64,000 nt of DNA from Cydia pomonella (Eukaryota; Arthropoda; Insecta; Lepidoptera; Tortricidae): positions 27,877,968-27,941,967 of the forward strand of contig NC_084704.1 of assembly GCF_033807575.1 (NCBI RefSeq), given 5' to 3'. How positions within the stretch are numbered: the stretch's first letter is position 1; every line of letters begins with the position of its first letter. This document shows positions 45,885-57,763 of this stretch, piece after piece. The notes under the pieces are model-generated. The model saw nothing but the letters and a program-made list of their open reading frames with translations. It did no database searches and was not told the origin of the DNA. A program made the position numbers and the translations under genes.

Positions 45885-45967
45885 AGTTTATGTCATCCAC
45901 GATGACGCGCAGATTTGTCTTTAATACATGACATTACGAGTCTTCGCAAATGACACGATCTATACTT
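45885..45967. mobile_element. MITE fragment, family D
   Basis: TATGTCATCCACGATGACGC, GCAGATTTGTC, CATGACATTACGAGTC and TTCGCAAATGACACGATC match the element at 16961 in inverse orientation. Confidence 0.5.
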
Positions 45968-46149
45968 GCTTAAAAATCTAAGTATTACCTACCGCAAAAA
46001 CTTAGTGTAGAGACAGGTGTCATGTGCTGTGGTTGTCCTATCGGCAGTCAGGTAAATAATAACAAAGACGTACCTTTAACCAAGGAAATTATTCCTACTG
46101 GTGAAGTAACGGGATAAAGAAAAAAAAAATTATGTAAACTGGGGGACGA

Positions 46150-46372
46150 TTCTTGTATTTCGATTGCTCGATTTCGTGTTCTCCCTTCAATAATATCTCC
46201 ACTACCAGGCATTCAAATTCTAGAATAATAGAATGGGAAACGAGTGGCCAATCCTACCAGTAGCACTAGATTCGCAATTTCAGTCGCTCTTATTTCAAAC
46301 ATAGCATTTCGCCGTTTTCTATAGATTATCGAGTGACGAAATGGAGCGCTCGAATATCAAAAATCGCCACCC
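46150..46372 (-). mobile_element. MITE, family E (CGAGCGCTCGA), copy 2
   Basis: ATTTCGATTGCTCGATTTCG and GACGAAATGGAGCGCTCGAA with TATCAAAAATCGCC are the inverse ends. The interior AATATCTCCACTACCAGGC and CTAGAATAATAGAATGGG match the copy at 17915 read on the other strand. Confidence 0.65.
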
Positions 46373-47049
46373 AGATGCTATTTAGGTAACTAGGTATTAG
46401 GTAATTACGTAATAATAATGTATTAGTTCACTTGTTTTGGAAATCTCTTCATGGGACCAATTTGACTGACAAACGATTATAGACAACGACTATCGAAATT
46501 TAAATATTTAATGAAAAGAAATGATTAAGTGACTTTTCGTCGCACCCGTTGCATTTTTCGATAAACGATTTTCAACAAACTACGGCCCTGATGTATATAT
46601 GAAAGCCTGTTTTATGTGGATTGTGGATGTCACCATCTGATGCTGAGATTCTCAGCTAATTAAAACTATAATATTACTTTATTTATTGTATTTATTTTGA
46701 ATATTGTTCCTTAATCCATAATTCAATGCTAATATCGAGAAGCGTATACTACCTATAGTAGCGCGTAGTTACTAAGAAGCCTAAATACCAATCGAGTACC
46801 TTTAGACCTTTTGAGTACCTTTTGACCAGCATCCTTCCAAGATCCAGGTTTAGGTGGATAAGGTGAACGCTCGTTAATAATTAATGCCACCTTTTGTGTT
46901 TATCTACGTAATGGGAGATACCATGAACTTGATCAATATTAATTATGTGTGTGATCTGAAATTCACATCACCGGGACAGGATTTAGATGGTTATCAATTT
47001 ATCTCTTTAGATAACTAATGTATTGATTAAATAATGATGTAGCTCGACA
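46373..47049. other. AT-rich spacer, no gene recognised
   Basis: Nothing identifiable. Confidence 0.3.
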
Positions 47050-47556
47050 TAAAATAAAGCAAGAAAGATAAAAAAGGAAAAAGGAATCTTCTTGGTAGAA
47101 AAAAAACAGGAAGGAGGAAAAAGATTTGAAGGTTGGACCAATATTCCAGGAAACACTTCAAAGATTTTTTTATTACCTTTTTGTGTCAAGATAATTATGC
47201 ATACATATTAATTAAAACTGACCTTTTATTATTTTATAATTTGTTATTTGATACAAGAAAGCAGTTCTTGGCTCAAGATCTACTTATACAAGATATTTTA
47301 TTTCTTAGACGAACACATTTTCAAGTTTCCTTATATCGAAATTCGAAAAGATCTCGAAAAAGAAACATACATATTCTTTGGTCCAGAAATACCTTATTTT
47401 TATCTGTGTTCCAATACCACTCGACTAAAAGCCGTTATAACACTTAAATCAGTTGATTTTTATGTGAAAATTGGTAAGCAAAGGTATTACCAAACTGGAA
47501 TTTCAGAAGAAGATCATCAATTAGGATTTGGCTCCATGGTGGATAATTTTGTTTGA
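47050..47556 (+). pseudogene. unrecognised coding-like patch, possible exon at 47309-47473
   Basis: Three plus-strand frames look protein-like in turn: K-R-F-E-G-W-T-N-I-P-G-N-T-S-K (from about 47126), then D-N-Y-A-Y-I-L-I-K-T (from about 47185), then a frame open from 47212 to a stop at 47554-47556. Inside the last, TTTTATTTCTTAG is a good acceptor (exon from 47309) and GTAAGC at 47474 a good donor. They bound 165 bases, phase 1 at both ends, reading E-H-I-F-K-F-P-Y-I-E-I-R-K and F-F-G-P-E-I-P-Y-F-Y. I cannot name the family. It may be an orphan exon or a frameshifted pseudogene. Confidence 0.35.
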
Positions 47557-48130
47557 TGTAGTAATTTATTTGCTGTCATACCGGGCAAATTAATTTAATG
47601 GCATTCAATTATGGAAAATACAATATTTTTTATAAGCAGTCGACCAATAGCAAATTACAACTGCGGATTTGATTTAGCGTTATAAAAACAGCATACAATA
47701 ATAAAAACGCAATTTATGAGAGATTACTTTTGTAGTGATTTATTCATGTGTCGTTTTTTTTTCTTTGCACATTTTCGCAAAAGAAAACTTACATCGTTAC
47801 TTACTCACATCACATGGAACATTAAAAAAAAAGTTCATTCAAGTATCTATCATGTAAGTAGTTATTTAAGAAATATATTCATATAAAGATACCATACTAA
47901 TACCATCACCATGTCGGCAAGCAAACAACAAGTCAGTACATGTAATTATTACGATAATAATATACTAGTAAATTAGACCGGCCGTGCTACTTACATTCCA
48001 TTTCGGACAAGTCTAAATAGAGCACAAAAAAGGTAATTACACACGTAACGTCTTACGTCTCGTTCATGCAACAATGCGTGGGCTACTCCAACTAGATCAT
48101 AATAAACAAACTCCGCGAGCTTACTTTCTG
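47557..48130. other. upstream flank of the cysteine-protein gene
   Basis: AT-rich to about 47980, then a more mixed composition toward the candidate first exons. TATAAT at 48136-48141 has no initiator at the right distance. No repeat recognised. Confidence 0.3.
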
Positions 48131-48282
48131 CTCGCTATAATCTTTAGCGGAAACGTAAGTGAGCTGGTTGGTTACCACTTTCCCCCTCTTTGGCACATTA
48201 CACGGTCCGATTGAGAATCCAGTAACTCCTCGCACTGAGGGCCACTGAGCGGTGTATTGTGTTCGGACGTGTCATCGCAGAT

Positions 48283-48287
48283 ATGCG
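48283..48287 (+). CDS. alternative start exon (ATG CG before a donor)
   Basis: ATGCG is followed by GTAAGT at 48288. Two bases are left over, so it also joins the exon at 60629 in frame and would begin the protein M-R before the same leucine-rich segment, giving 145 residues. It lies in locally less AT-rich DNA (about 48160-48290). It could be an alternative first exon, or part of a 5' leader if 48401 is the real start. Confidence 0.3.
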
Positions 48288-48370
48288 GTAAGTTACCATG
48301 GGATGTCAGATGACGGTTTTTTTTACATCTTCCCTAGAATTAATGCGGGTGTGCTGGAGATCAAACGTGC

Positions 48371-48376
48371 TCAGTG
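48371..48376 (+). promoter_or_regulatory. candidate initiator (TCAGTG)
   Basis: TCAGTG matches the arthropod initiator consensus TCAGTY except at its last base, with the +1 A at 48373. The preferred ATG would then be 28 bases downstream. No TATA box sits at the right distance and no downstream promoter element fits, so this is a weak call that rests mainly on its position. Confidence 0.25.
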
Positions 48377-48400
48377 TTATGTTTTAATTTGTCGTACCCA

Positions 48401-48411
48401 ATGGGTATAAA
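48401..48411 (+). CDS. preferred start exon (residues 1-3 and part of 4)
   Basis: The sequence ATGGGTATAAA is followed directly by the strong donor GTAAGT at 48412. Eleven coding bases leave two over, exactly what the exon at 60629 needs. The join gives M-G-I-K and then the leucine-rich segment of exon 2, a normal signal-peptide start. A TCAGTG initiator at 48371-48376 would give a 5' leader of about 28 bases. A second ATG with a phase-matching donor lies 118 bases upstream, so either could be used, or both as alternative first exons. A match this short can occur by chance, hence the moderate confidence. Confidence 0.5.
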
Positions 48412-48609
48412 GTAAGTTTATTTTCTTGTTTTAGTGCAGTATTGTTTTTGTTTTATTATATTAGGTTTACCTGATATCATGGAGTGGTGTTTTTAAGTGT
48501 AACCTAGTGTCATAAAATCACAAAATAAAATTAAAAATTTAAATTTCGTGACAATATATATTTTCTGGTAAGTCACACATTAAACATAACCCATAAAAAT
48601 ATATATATA

Positions 48610-48861
48610 TATTATAGGACATTATTACACAAAATTGACTAAGTCCCACAGTAAGCTCGATAAGGCTTGTGTTGAGGGTACTTAGACAACGATATATATA
48701 ATATATAAATATTTATAAATACTTAAATACATAAAAAACACCCATGACTCAGGAACAAATATCCATGCTCATCACACGAATAAATGCCCTTACCAGGATT
48801 TGAACCCGGGACCATCGGCTTCGTAGGCAGGGTCACTACCCACTAGGCCAGACCGGTCGTC
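48610..48861 (-). mobile_element. SINE, full-length minus copy in intron 1
   Basis: The tail is ATTATAGGACATTATTACAC and GATAAGGCTTGTGTTGAGGG, the middle ACACCCATGACTCAGGAACA, and the head the inverse of CCTACGAAGCCGATGGTCCC and TGGCCTAGTGGGTAGTGACC. It is a well-preserved copy and shows the uninterrupted ATGTATTTAAGTATTTATAA reading that identifies the split copies at 37567 and 41414. Confidence 0.85.
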
Positions 48862-49559
48862 AAACCCATAGTTATAAAGCCGGAGAGTCATAGGTCATAG
48901 CCACAAAAGGTGACACGCGATGCGTGACTCTTACGTTTATACAAGCTTTTATTTTATTTGCAATGTTTATAGTTTGTGTTTAAGCCAAATTATATAAGCT
49001 GAGCTACAAACCAATTCAACATACCTGGTCTGATTTTAACGGTCGTTATGGAAAATTTGTATTAAAATAGCCACCTTACATTAGATAATATCATCAGCAT
49101 ACAACAACGAGCCTTATACAACAACCTTATAAATGGTTCGGTAAATCATGTTGAATATAAATAGATGACTGTCTAAGGACTGGTCCAGATGATTAGAGAT
49201 TCCAAAAATATCAATGCGACTAAGGTAGGTCCGACTGCTCGTCTTTGTCTCAGCAGGTACCTACATGATTTATTTATTTAGAACAGTCGTAATAAACATA
49301 TAGCATTATATACATAGTACACAATGTACAGATACAAATAAATAACAAATAGATCTGGAGGTTCATTAGTAGGTGTAAACAAAGTTAACAAAATAAGGCC
49401 AAAGGTTGAAGAAACAAACAGCTTTGGTAGTTCCAGAATAATAACATAATGATAACGAACAATGAAAACGGGCCAACTTGTATAAAAAATGCGACACAAA
49501 GAAACCCATATTCATTGTGGTACATTAATATATCGAAATATATATATATTTGCTAAGTA

Positions 49560-49692
49560 CAGTCACGTCTGAAAATATCGGTCCAAAAAATGTGCTAAAA
49601 ATATGTATACACTACCTTAATGTATGAGGAATAAAGTCGTGTATAATAATTTTGGCACTTTTTTTTTGTACCGATATTTTCAGACGTGACTG
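49560..49692. mobile_element. 133-bp MITE flanked by TA (CAGTCACGTCTGAAAATAT ends)
   Basis: CAGTCACGTCTGAAAATATC and GATATTTTCAGACGTGACTG are perfect inverse ends, flanked by TA on both sides (49558-49559, 49693-49694). The interior is AT-rich with loose pairing. The pattern is Tc1/mariner-like. Confidence 0.8.
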
Positions 49693-50712
49693 TACCATAA
49701 TTACTAAGTAACTAAAGAATTACGCCTACTTAAGTCATTGTCAACACAGGTGACAGCTTGGTGTCAACTATTAGGCATTAGCATGTCTACGACTAGTACT
49801 AGGTCGCTTACCTTTTTTTCGTGTATTCCTCCTTCGCCCGTTTCAGACATAGCCAATATGTACGTAACTCGCTGCTAGCTCCTATATTCAACTAAATATT
49901 CCTTTTTTTAATACGCATACAAACAGGTATTATACCCTATTTACCATGGCGGGATTCTACTTGAGACGGTCATTTAAGCGTAAACAATACGAGTAGTGAC
50001 AACAAAAGATGCCCGGAAAACTTTTTGCGGCGTCGGGTCTTACGTGTCTGTCCAGTCTTGATCCTTCTGTGTTATTATTTGACCACACGCTGGCTTTGAA
50101 GAGCAGAGCTCGTTAAGTAATTGTTTAACATTATGGTTCTATTTGTGCAGTTTCAAGTGGAATCCTGCCACGGTAAAATGGGGTATAAAATGTTTCTTGG
50201 TCAGTAGACTAGACAAGTGTATTTTTTTTATTGACCCTAATACACTCCCGTCCTACCAAAATTTTACCGTTAAATGTACTGCGTGAAATCGATCCCTACA
50301 ATAAAACTTTATGGTTGAATATACTTACCCCAAATAATTTATACATAGGGTACAATTTATACGTCCGTATCCACGACTTAGTATTTATATGCGACATATG
50401 TGCTACAAAAGTGTTCGGAAAGAAGCACGTCTCAGTTTTGTTGCCTTTCAAGTTTGTTGTTGCACTGCACTAAAAAGAAACAAAGGTAAGCGGCCTATGA
50501 GTTTAGTCACAATGTCACGAACATTATGTTCTCAGCTAAATTTAACTGTCAGTTTTCGTTAATTTGTTCAGAATGTTAAAGATTATATTATCAAAACTTT
50601 TTAACACATAATGTTCATGTCACATTCCTATCCACATGTAAGTACGTTGCACGTGACTGCATCACATCGCATAACAACTATCAGTGGCATTAAATAACCA
50701 CAAACAAAACTG

Positions 50713-50910
50713 TAGATTGTTAACCAAGGGATGAAGGTGCGTTTCGCCCGAGTTAATCACACTATTTTTTATTTCGAACACGTGGAAAGTAAAATACATG
50801 TGCAATTGTGCATTTATAAAAACATAACTGAGTACAAGCTTCAGTAGTATTTCTTGAAAGTACTTTCAATTAACAATTTAGGTAAAAATATCGTTATGAT
50901 AATGGAAATC
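50713..50910 (+). repeat. GTTAACCAAGGGATG repeat, copy 1
   Basis: GATTGTTAACCAAGGGATGA, TTTCGCCCGAGTTAATCACA, TTCGAACACGTGGAAAGTAA, TATTTCTTGAAAGTACTTTC and AATTAACAATTTAGGTAAAA align with 52170-52460. The central hairpin part is deleted here. Confidence 0.65.
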
Positions 50911-51649
50911 GTACAAGAAATCCATTTGAAACCAACATTTTAATTTTTTATCGTGAGAATAAACATACTTAGAAATTGCAGTACTCTAGAGTAGAATTAT
51001 CTGCATACTTTTTAGAACAACAACGACCCACTTTCAGAATATGAGAAATGAAAAATAATTTTCTTATCAGCTGGGTTTTCGAAAAATCGGGATAATACCT
51101 ACATTAAAGAAAAAATCGGTAGTCGGGTAAATATCGGTTTGAACTCACTAGAATTAATTACTCGAAAATATGATTAATAATGTATGAGTTATTGAATAGG
51201 TTTCAAGGGTGCAAACGCGAGCTTCTAAACCATTTTCTGTCCCTGACATTTAAATTACGCAAGAGCGACAGAGATAGAAATAGATTTTCATTCGAATTAC
51301 GATTTTCACGATAGTCTTTCTGGTACCATTTTACTGTCTAACCTTTGACTAAACTTTCGTTTTCTCCCCATACCGGTCCTAGTCAGTGAGTGCGATAACA
51401 GTTACCTATATATAGAGCAATACTCAATCGAAGCGTTGGCTACATACCTTTTACCTATAAACACAACAATTTATGATGTTTTACTGCTCTTGTCTTTAAT
51501 TTAAGTAGGTACTTATTTTCTTGTCAAGACCACGTCTGCGTGTGGCGGCCCATTTGGGCGAGTTTCTATCTTTTGTCGTTTTAGAAAAATACGTCCTTTA
51601 CTGTCGCACTCATCTTATAATGTTAAGTATAACTATACTACCTATATAC

Positions 51650-51862
51650 TAGCGACCGGCTTCGCACAGATTTACACAAAACCTTACCAAATTATACATC
51701 TAAACCTTTCTCAAGAATCACTCTATTGATAGGTAGGCAGGTGACAACCGCATGAAAATCCGTCCAGAAGTTTTTTTAATTTATCGCGAACATACGGATA
51801 TAAAGACAGACAGACGCGGTAGAGGACTTTGCTTAATAAGGTGTACCGATGATATAGGTATA
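51650..51862 (+). mobile_element. RTE-type LINE 3' tail
   Basis: TACTAGCGACCGGCTTCGCA, CTCAAGAATCACTCTATTGA, CCGCATGAAAATCCGTCCAG and GGATATAAAGACAGACAGAC are the plus-strand form of the tail at 21680-21862. No coding part remains. Confidence 0.6.
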
Positions 51863-52169
51863 TTTTATGACTTTTTGAATTTATTATTTTAAAACTGTTA
51901 ATGGTCATTTATCACATGGATATTGGATAAGCGATAAATTACGACCGCTATACCCGTGACACTTGCCCTGAATTTATGTAGGTATAAACCTAAAAAAAGC
52001 AATATAAATCTGATCGTCTTTTCCTAGTGGTAAAATAACATAATTTCACAAATAAAGCAAAAGTACCCAAAAAACCTTATAAATTGGCTGCAATTTGTCT
52101 GCATTTTACAATAAAATACAGACAAACCAGAACCTAAGAAGCGGAGGAAATAAAGTAGGTAAAACATTA

Positions 52170-52460
52170 GTAGATTGTTAACCAAGGGATGGAAGGAAAG
52201 GCACTTATTTCTGTCGAGGTAGTTTGGCGCTCGAACGCAGTGAGGGCGCCAACAGTCCTAGACTGAAATGGTGCCTTTCACCCGAGTTAAACACTCTACT
52301 TTTCATTTCGAATACGAGGAAAGTAAAATACACATGTATTTAGAAAAACACTTGAGTAAGTATGTATAACTTTTACAGTATTTCTTGGGGACTTTCAATT
52401 AACAATCTAGATAAAAGTATCGTAACTTATGGAAGTTAAATATCAGAATGGAAATTGTAC
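52170..52460 (+). repeat. GTTAACCAAGGGATG repeat, copy 2
   Basis: It retains the central hairpin: GGCACTTATTTCTGTCGAGG pairs with CCTAGACTGAAATGGTGCC, and GGCGCTC pairs with GAGGGCGCC. Then come CACCCGAGTTAAACACTCTA and TTCGAATACGAGGAAAGTAA. Part of this unit is embedded in the repeats at 4763 and 44706. Confidence 0.7.
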
Positions 52461-53224
52461 TACATGCCCAATATTGTATCAAATTTAAATTGCTTATTTT
52501 AATATAAAAGAAAAAGATCGTACTGGGAAAGTAAAAATGACTGGGAAAAACCAGAAATTAAATAAAGAGAGAAACGAGGGAGAGGAGTTTAAATTAGGAT
52601 TCAAAATCGTGTTAGCTTAAATCAATGAGAACCTCGAAGTAATAAATAGTTCATCAACCTGAAATTATAATAGCAAATGTGGGATTTTAATGGACTACTA
52701 AAATTGGTGAATGTAGGTATCCTCCAACAAAAAGCAGAAATAGCATCGTAATAAAGTAAGTCCATTAGCCTAACCGACTATTTTATTTTGTTAGAAGTAA
52801 GCTATTAGTTAAAATATTGAGGAATGGAGCTCAGTAAATCACTGTTTGCGGGCAAGAGTAAGTAATATATTAGACCCATAGGTCTGCTTCAATGTACCCT
52901 TGCTAACGCCTTTCATAGAAAATATGATGAATTGTAACTTTGGCGCCCACTAAATCAAGACCTTTATCACATTGAAAGTAACCATTAATGTAGGGTCGAA
53001 CTAATATGGCCAGGCATTATAGACGTTGGTACGTAAGTAATGTACCTACCACAAAAATATATAAGAACCTGCATTATACGGAAAGCTACATGCTATTTTG
53101 CTAGCTCTACGGTACATAACCCGTGTCAGACCGTCAGTACTTTTTACCCGTTGAACGCCGCGCCGTAATTTTGCATACCAAAATCAGTCACAATACATGT
53201 GCCCCGCGTGGAAGCAAAAGCTTA
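52461..53224. other. intron sequence, nothing recognised
   Basis: No named repeat or exon signal fits the host gene phase. A GTAAGT at 52858 follows an open ATG frame but leaves one base over, not the two required. Confidence 0.3.
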
Positions 53225-53312
53225 AGGCCCCGTACGTTCGTGTTCTTCTCTTACTCTAACTGAGCGTACGCGTGAGCAAGACGGATGTGCATGCTCGGGG
53301 CCACGGATATCT
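53225..53312 (+). mobile_element. short interspersed element, family F, copy 2
   Basis: AAGGCCCCGTACGTTCGTGT, GAGCGTACGCGTGAGCAAGA and GCTCGGGGCCACGGATATC match the copy at 22130. Confidence 0.6.
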
Positions 53313-55327
53313 TGTTTTGAATTTGTTGAACATTAAAAAAAAAATTGCAAACACACATTAAACAAAACATTGAATTTTTGTATCGTTTTCGTACGAACGT
53401 CAAATGAATAGCGAGTGAATGGAGTCGCTTTAGGTATACAAATTATTTTAATATTATTTTCTTTAAATAAAAATACCAACATAGGAAATATAATATGTGT
53501 ATATATTTTATTAATAACTAGAGCGAGAGAGGAATATGAATGGTCTTGGTTTTGCATGACGTCATGCAGTCTGCGAGTGCCATGCAGGAACGTACTACTT
53601 AAGAAGAACTTACGTAAATATGGATAAAATAAAACGACTTTAAAAATTACAAGATTACTTAAAATAAATTCAATTTGTGTAATAATTTTCTTTTTTTTTC
53701 TACGTTTATTTTGGAACTTCCTTTTTTTGCAATGTAATGAAAGCGTACAGTTAGATATAGCCTGTTAGTATCCGCGTTTCTAAGATCAATTACGAATGGC
53801 TTGGCTTAAAAAAGTTCGTCACGGCTATCTCGAGCTATTATAGCGGACCAACCCACTGTGGACGTCGCTGAGAATTTAGTGGAAATCTTAAATTGAAACA
53901 TAATATTAACCATTTGAACTCCAAGAAGACCTAAAGACATCGGTAGGTACTTGTTGTGCCCACATCGTCAAGGACACACTATATGGCGTACCTAGACTGT
54001 CAAAGAAACCTTTCAAGTAAAGTTTACATCAGCTCGCTGGGCTCACCCATTACTTTGGCATGTAAAGTGACGTTTTTTTGTTTCAAAAGGTTTATTAAGA
54101 GTTCTATTTAAAATATTTTTTTTTTACAACAGCAACAACGCGTAGGTGACTTTACCACCAGAGGAATCGTATAGTGATTGCCACCGACGTTACTTTTGTG
54201 GCGCCATTTTTTTCGGCTGATTGTGAATTCAGTTATTTATACTATATTAATGTGTTGTAGAAACAACGACAATAATGGCAATTCTTGTGAAAAAATATAA
54301 ATAACTTGGTGAAAAACGACTTTTTGGCTGCGACGCTGCCACTATGTGGCTTGGTTTAGATACCTACTGACAGGCATAAAACTTTTAAAGGAAACTCGCA
54401 ATTATTGTAAATAAAAAAATAACTTTACTTATTCGTTGTAGTTTTATTTTTGCCAATATGTCAAAAGAAATATGTGTCGCGTGCTGAATACGCACAAAAA
54501 AAAATGACCGAAACTTATATAGGTAACCTTTTATTGCTCCTTATTACCTCAGGAATGCGTGGTTAATCTGTCAGGTTTTACCAGCCTACGGTATATATAT
54601 ATGATTAACAAACATCTTGAAATGAGAATCTTGACGAATATAAATTTCGATCTGTTCTGTGTGGATACCGAGGATTTTTTTATATTATGTAATTATAATA
54701 CTTATAAGTATCTTCAAAAGCAATCTTATTGGTTTTCTTAAATTCATCAAAAGAAACCTTTAAAGACCTCGAGTCGGATGAAATTCATTAAAACTTGACA
54801 AGGTTATACGATAGCCCAGTATAGATACGGTTGCTCAAAATACTAAATTATAATAGCTATAGTTTTTTTTATATCGTTCTAATAAGATACTTATAGATAA
54901 CATATATAGGAATCCTGGAAACATTCTGCGCGGAAGTAGGTAAATAAGGAAGAAATTCCGTTGATATCTTCCAATCAAATACTATTATTTTTATCTACGA
55001 GCATAACGACATTTTTGTCTATAATCAATCAAAAGCGTAAAAAATAATAGTGGCAAATTGGCTATGAGTTTGTCTAAAGTCCAGATACGCCTCTATCCCC
55101 TCAGCCCTCACACCGGTATTGCCCTTAAAACGTTAGATTGTCTTAGATGTCGCTTTTTGTGGCGGCCCAGCTTGTGGGAGCGAATCACCGTTTGCCAGAA
55201 ATAAAATTGTATAGGTACCATTTTATTAGGCAGGCGTCTGGATTCATATGCCATGGCTCAGAACTTAATCCATAGCTTTCACCCAATAGCCTAGATAGTT
55301 CGTTCGCTGTTTCAAACACAAAAGCTG
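53313..55327. other. intron sequence, nothing recognised
   Basis: AT-rich with short open frames. The patches at 53810-53890 and 54130-54350 are slightly GC-richer, but I cannot identify them. Confidence 0.3.
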
Positions 55328-56624
55328 TCATTCCAGTCTTGCACCGGTACCCACTGTGGACGCGCGTGCCGCAGGATTACCTACCTGAGTGAATGCGAGT
55401 TTTTTTATTTACCTGCCGTATTATTGTTAGTGGAGCGCAATCAAAACCTTGGTGTGCAGTGTGCAAGGGCTCCTGTTAACAGGAGTTCCTTGAACAAGAA
55501 ATGAATCAAACCCTAATGTCTCAAAACCCCACAATGTCCGAAAAAACCCCAATGTCTGAAATTACCCGAACGTATTCTCAAACACAAGTGTCGGAACAAC
55601 AATAGCCAAGTTCTCAAAAACATGTTAGTTATGAAAATGTTACTTAAACTGCAAGTTTCCCCAAGAAAGATCAAGCTATTATTCTTGACGCCGTGATGGT
55701 ATTACAATAAAATACTATGAATTTAGTGGCGTTATCGGCTATCGTACCATCGACCTCTATTAGCTTCATTTCTCGTATACCGAATGCCCGCATATACATG
55801 GATTCTAAGAAGACTGCTGATAATCTCACAGACACAAAAAACATGTTAAAATCCGGGATAAACAGCTGGAGATAAGACTATTAGTAACCTTAAATAAACG
55901 GATTATTTTATCAAACGTATGCCCCGTTATCCCACATAACGTTATAGGAAACAAGTTCGAAGAATTAAATGTAAAAATAATGTCTCCTATCACTTTCATG
56001 AAAACCGGTGTAACGGAACTAGGTTTCTCACGTGTGATAAATTTTAGAAGACAATTCACAGTTAATTATACGTCACCCCTGAGGATGAAAAACAACTACC
56101 TGAATCATTCGAAGTAACTTTTAAGGATACAAATTATTAGATGTATATCTCCACCGACTCTCTTAAATGTTTTACCTGTAATAGTATTGGACACCTGGAT
56201 AAAAACTTCCAACAAAACACTGCTCAGACCAGTGAAATAAACACACAAGAAGTCGCAGAAGATATATAAAAAAAAAACAGTTTCGAGAGAAATGATGGCC
56301 CATTCGCCTACTACAACAGAATCGTCAAAATTAGAGATTGTGACCCCACTTTACCGTCCTCTCCCACAAGTAAAAAGCAGGTCTGGAAAGATGTAGAAAA
56401 AGAAATGATTAAACTGAGTGAAGAAGTAAAGTTTCCATTAAACATGTACCAATTTAAAAGTTTACTGAATAACACACGTGGCAAACAAAATGTAAAGGAA
56501 GTAGTTTATTCATACTCTGATAATGTTAGAGACGTTATTATAATGTGCAACAGCTTACATGCAAAAATTAACTGGCCTGGCCTTCGTTAAAAACTTTCTA
56601 TCAAACAGATCTATCAGAGTCAGA

Positions 56625-56900
56625 ATAAATAAGTAAGTAAATATTCTTTATGTTATTTTACATTTTGTTTTTATACATTTTACTTACATGTACAACTATA
56701 ATTAAATTTTGAAGGAAAATAGAACTAGGTAACAACAGGCGGTCAGAGTGTACAAAACACGGCCCTGAGACTTAGTATTGGTTAATTTCGTACAAGTCCT
56801 GTTAATAGTAATCGAGGTCGGAGAAATGCCACTTAAGAAGGAGAAGAGCTCTTTCTAAAATTCTATCACGTCCAGATTGTCCTAGATATTATTATTACAT
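56625..56900 (-). mobile_element. LINE 3' end inserted in the jockey element
   Basis: AAGTAAGTAAATATTCTTTA and GGTAACAACAGGCGGTCAGA match the 3' end of the LINE at 29150, read on the minus strand. It splits the jockey polymerase. Its left boundary is clear; the right one is approximate. Confidence 0.5.
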
Positions 56901-57153
56901 CTAACAATCTGTTACAGATGACGAATTTAATTTTCACCTAGGTTTACATCAACCTTTCAAAACTAGAGTAGCAATAAGATATCTAAAAGAATTAAATCTA
57001 ACTATTTCAGAATTATACCCAGTAAAATTACTTACAGTTCCACCTTGGGAACAGCTTCAAATGCCCATAAATCTAGTCTTAGCCGAAAATAAAAGGAGTG
57101 ACACAGTACAATACATTTACAAGAATCTATTCAATGAACTTAATGATGGGTTT

Positions 57154-57763
57154 ATATATTATAATACCAACATATTCATAGATTGCCAGCCCTTGCCCAC
57201 AGTAAACTAGTTTAAATATCTGGGATCAATACTGTCGGAAGACGCCAAAATAGACTCGGATGTAACCCTTAGAGTCAATGCAGCATGCTAAGATGGAGTC
57301 TATAAAGTAAAGGTAAAGTCTATAAAACAGCGGTTAGACTAGCCATGCTATATAGTTCCGAGTGTTGGGCAGCTAAAAAGACCTACGAAAATAAACTGCA
57401 TGTAAACGAAATGAAAATGCTATGATGGTCGGCCGACGTAACAAGGCTCGATAGGATACGCAACGAATACGTCAGAGGCCTTCAAAGTTGCACCCATAAG
57501 AGATAAGCTGGCGGAGAGACGAATGCGTTGGTTTGGACATGTTATGAGAAGGGACGAAGAGTACCCAGTCAAAAAGGCCTTGGCTATCCCGGAAGAGAGA
57601 AGAAGAGGAGGGCGCCCGCTAGCTACGTGGTGGTCAACCTTAGCCAAAGATCTGGAACGGGCACAGCTGAACACAGAGACAACCCAGGACAGGTGGTCCT
57701 GGCGCCTAAGGACGAGAAGAGCCGACCCCAAATGAAGGGATAAGGCAAAGAAGAAAAGAAGAA
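57154..57763 (+). pseudogene. 5'-truncated RTE-type LINE inserted in the jockey element
   Basis: An exact 18-base target duplication, GAACTTAATGATGGGTTT, flanks it (57136-57153, 57764-57781). Removing it restores the jockey reading N-E-L-N-D-G-F-E-H-C. The insert reads F-K-Y-L-G-S-I-L-S-E-D-A, then with stops E-M-K-M-L, then an intact tail at 57523-57738 (R-R-M-R-W-F-G-H-V-M-R-R-D-E, later T-R-R-A-D-P-K and TGA). The 3' end is a purine-rich AAGAAGAAAAGAAGAAG tail. Confidence 0.8.

Noticed and set aside
52810..52863. possible start exon of the host gene (ATG frame before GTAAGT at 52858)
   Set aside because: It leaves one base over, whereas exon 2 needs two, so the join would shift the frame.
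57528..57743. second plus-strand frame and a minus-strand frame over the LINE tail
   Set aside because: These are shadows of the 57523-57738 polymerase tail, the only frame with family motifs.
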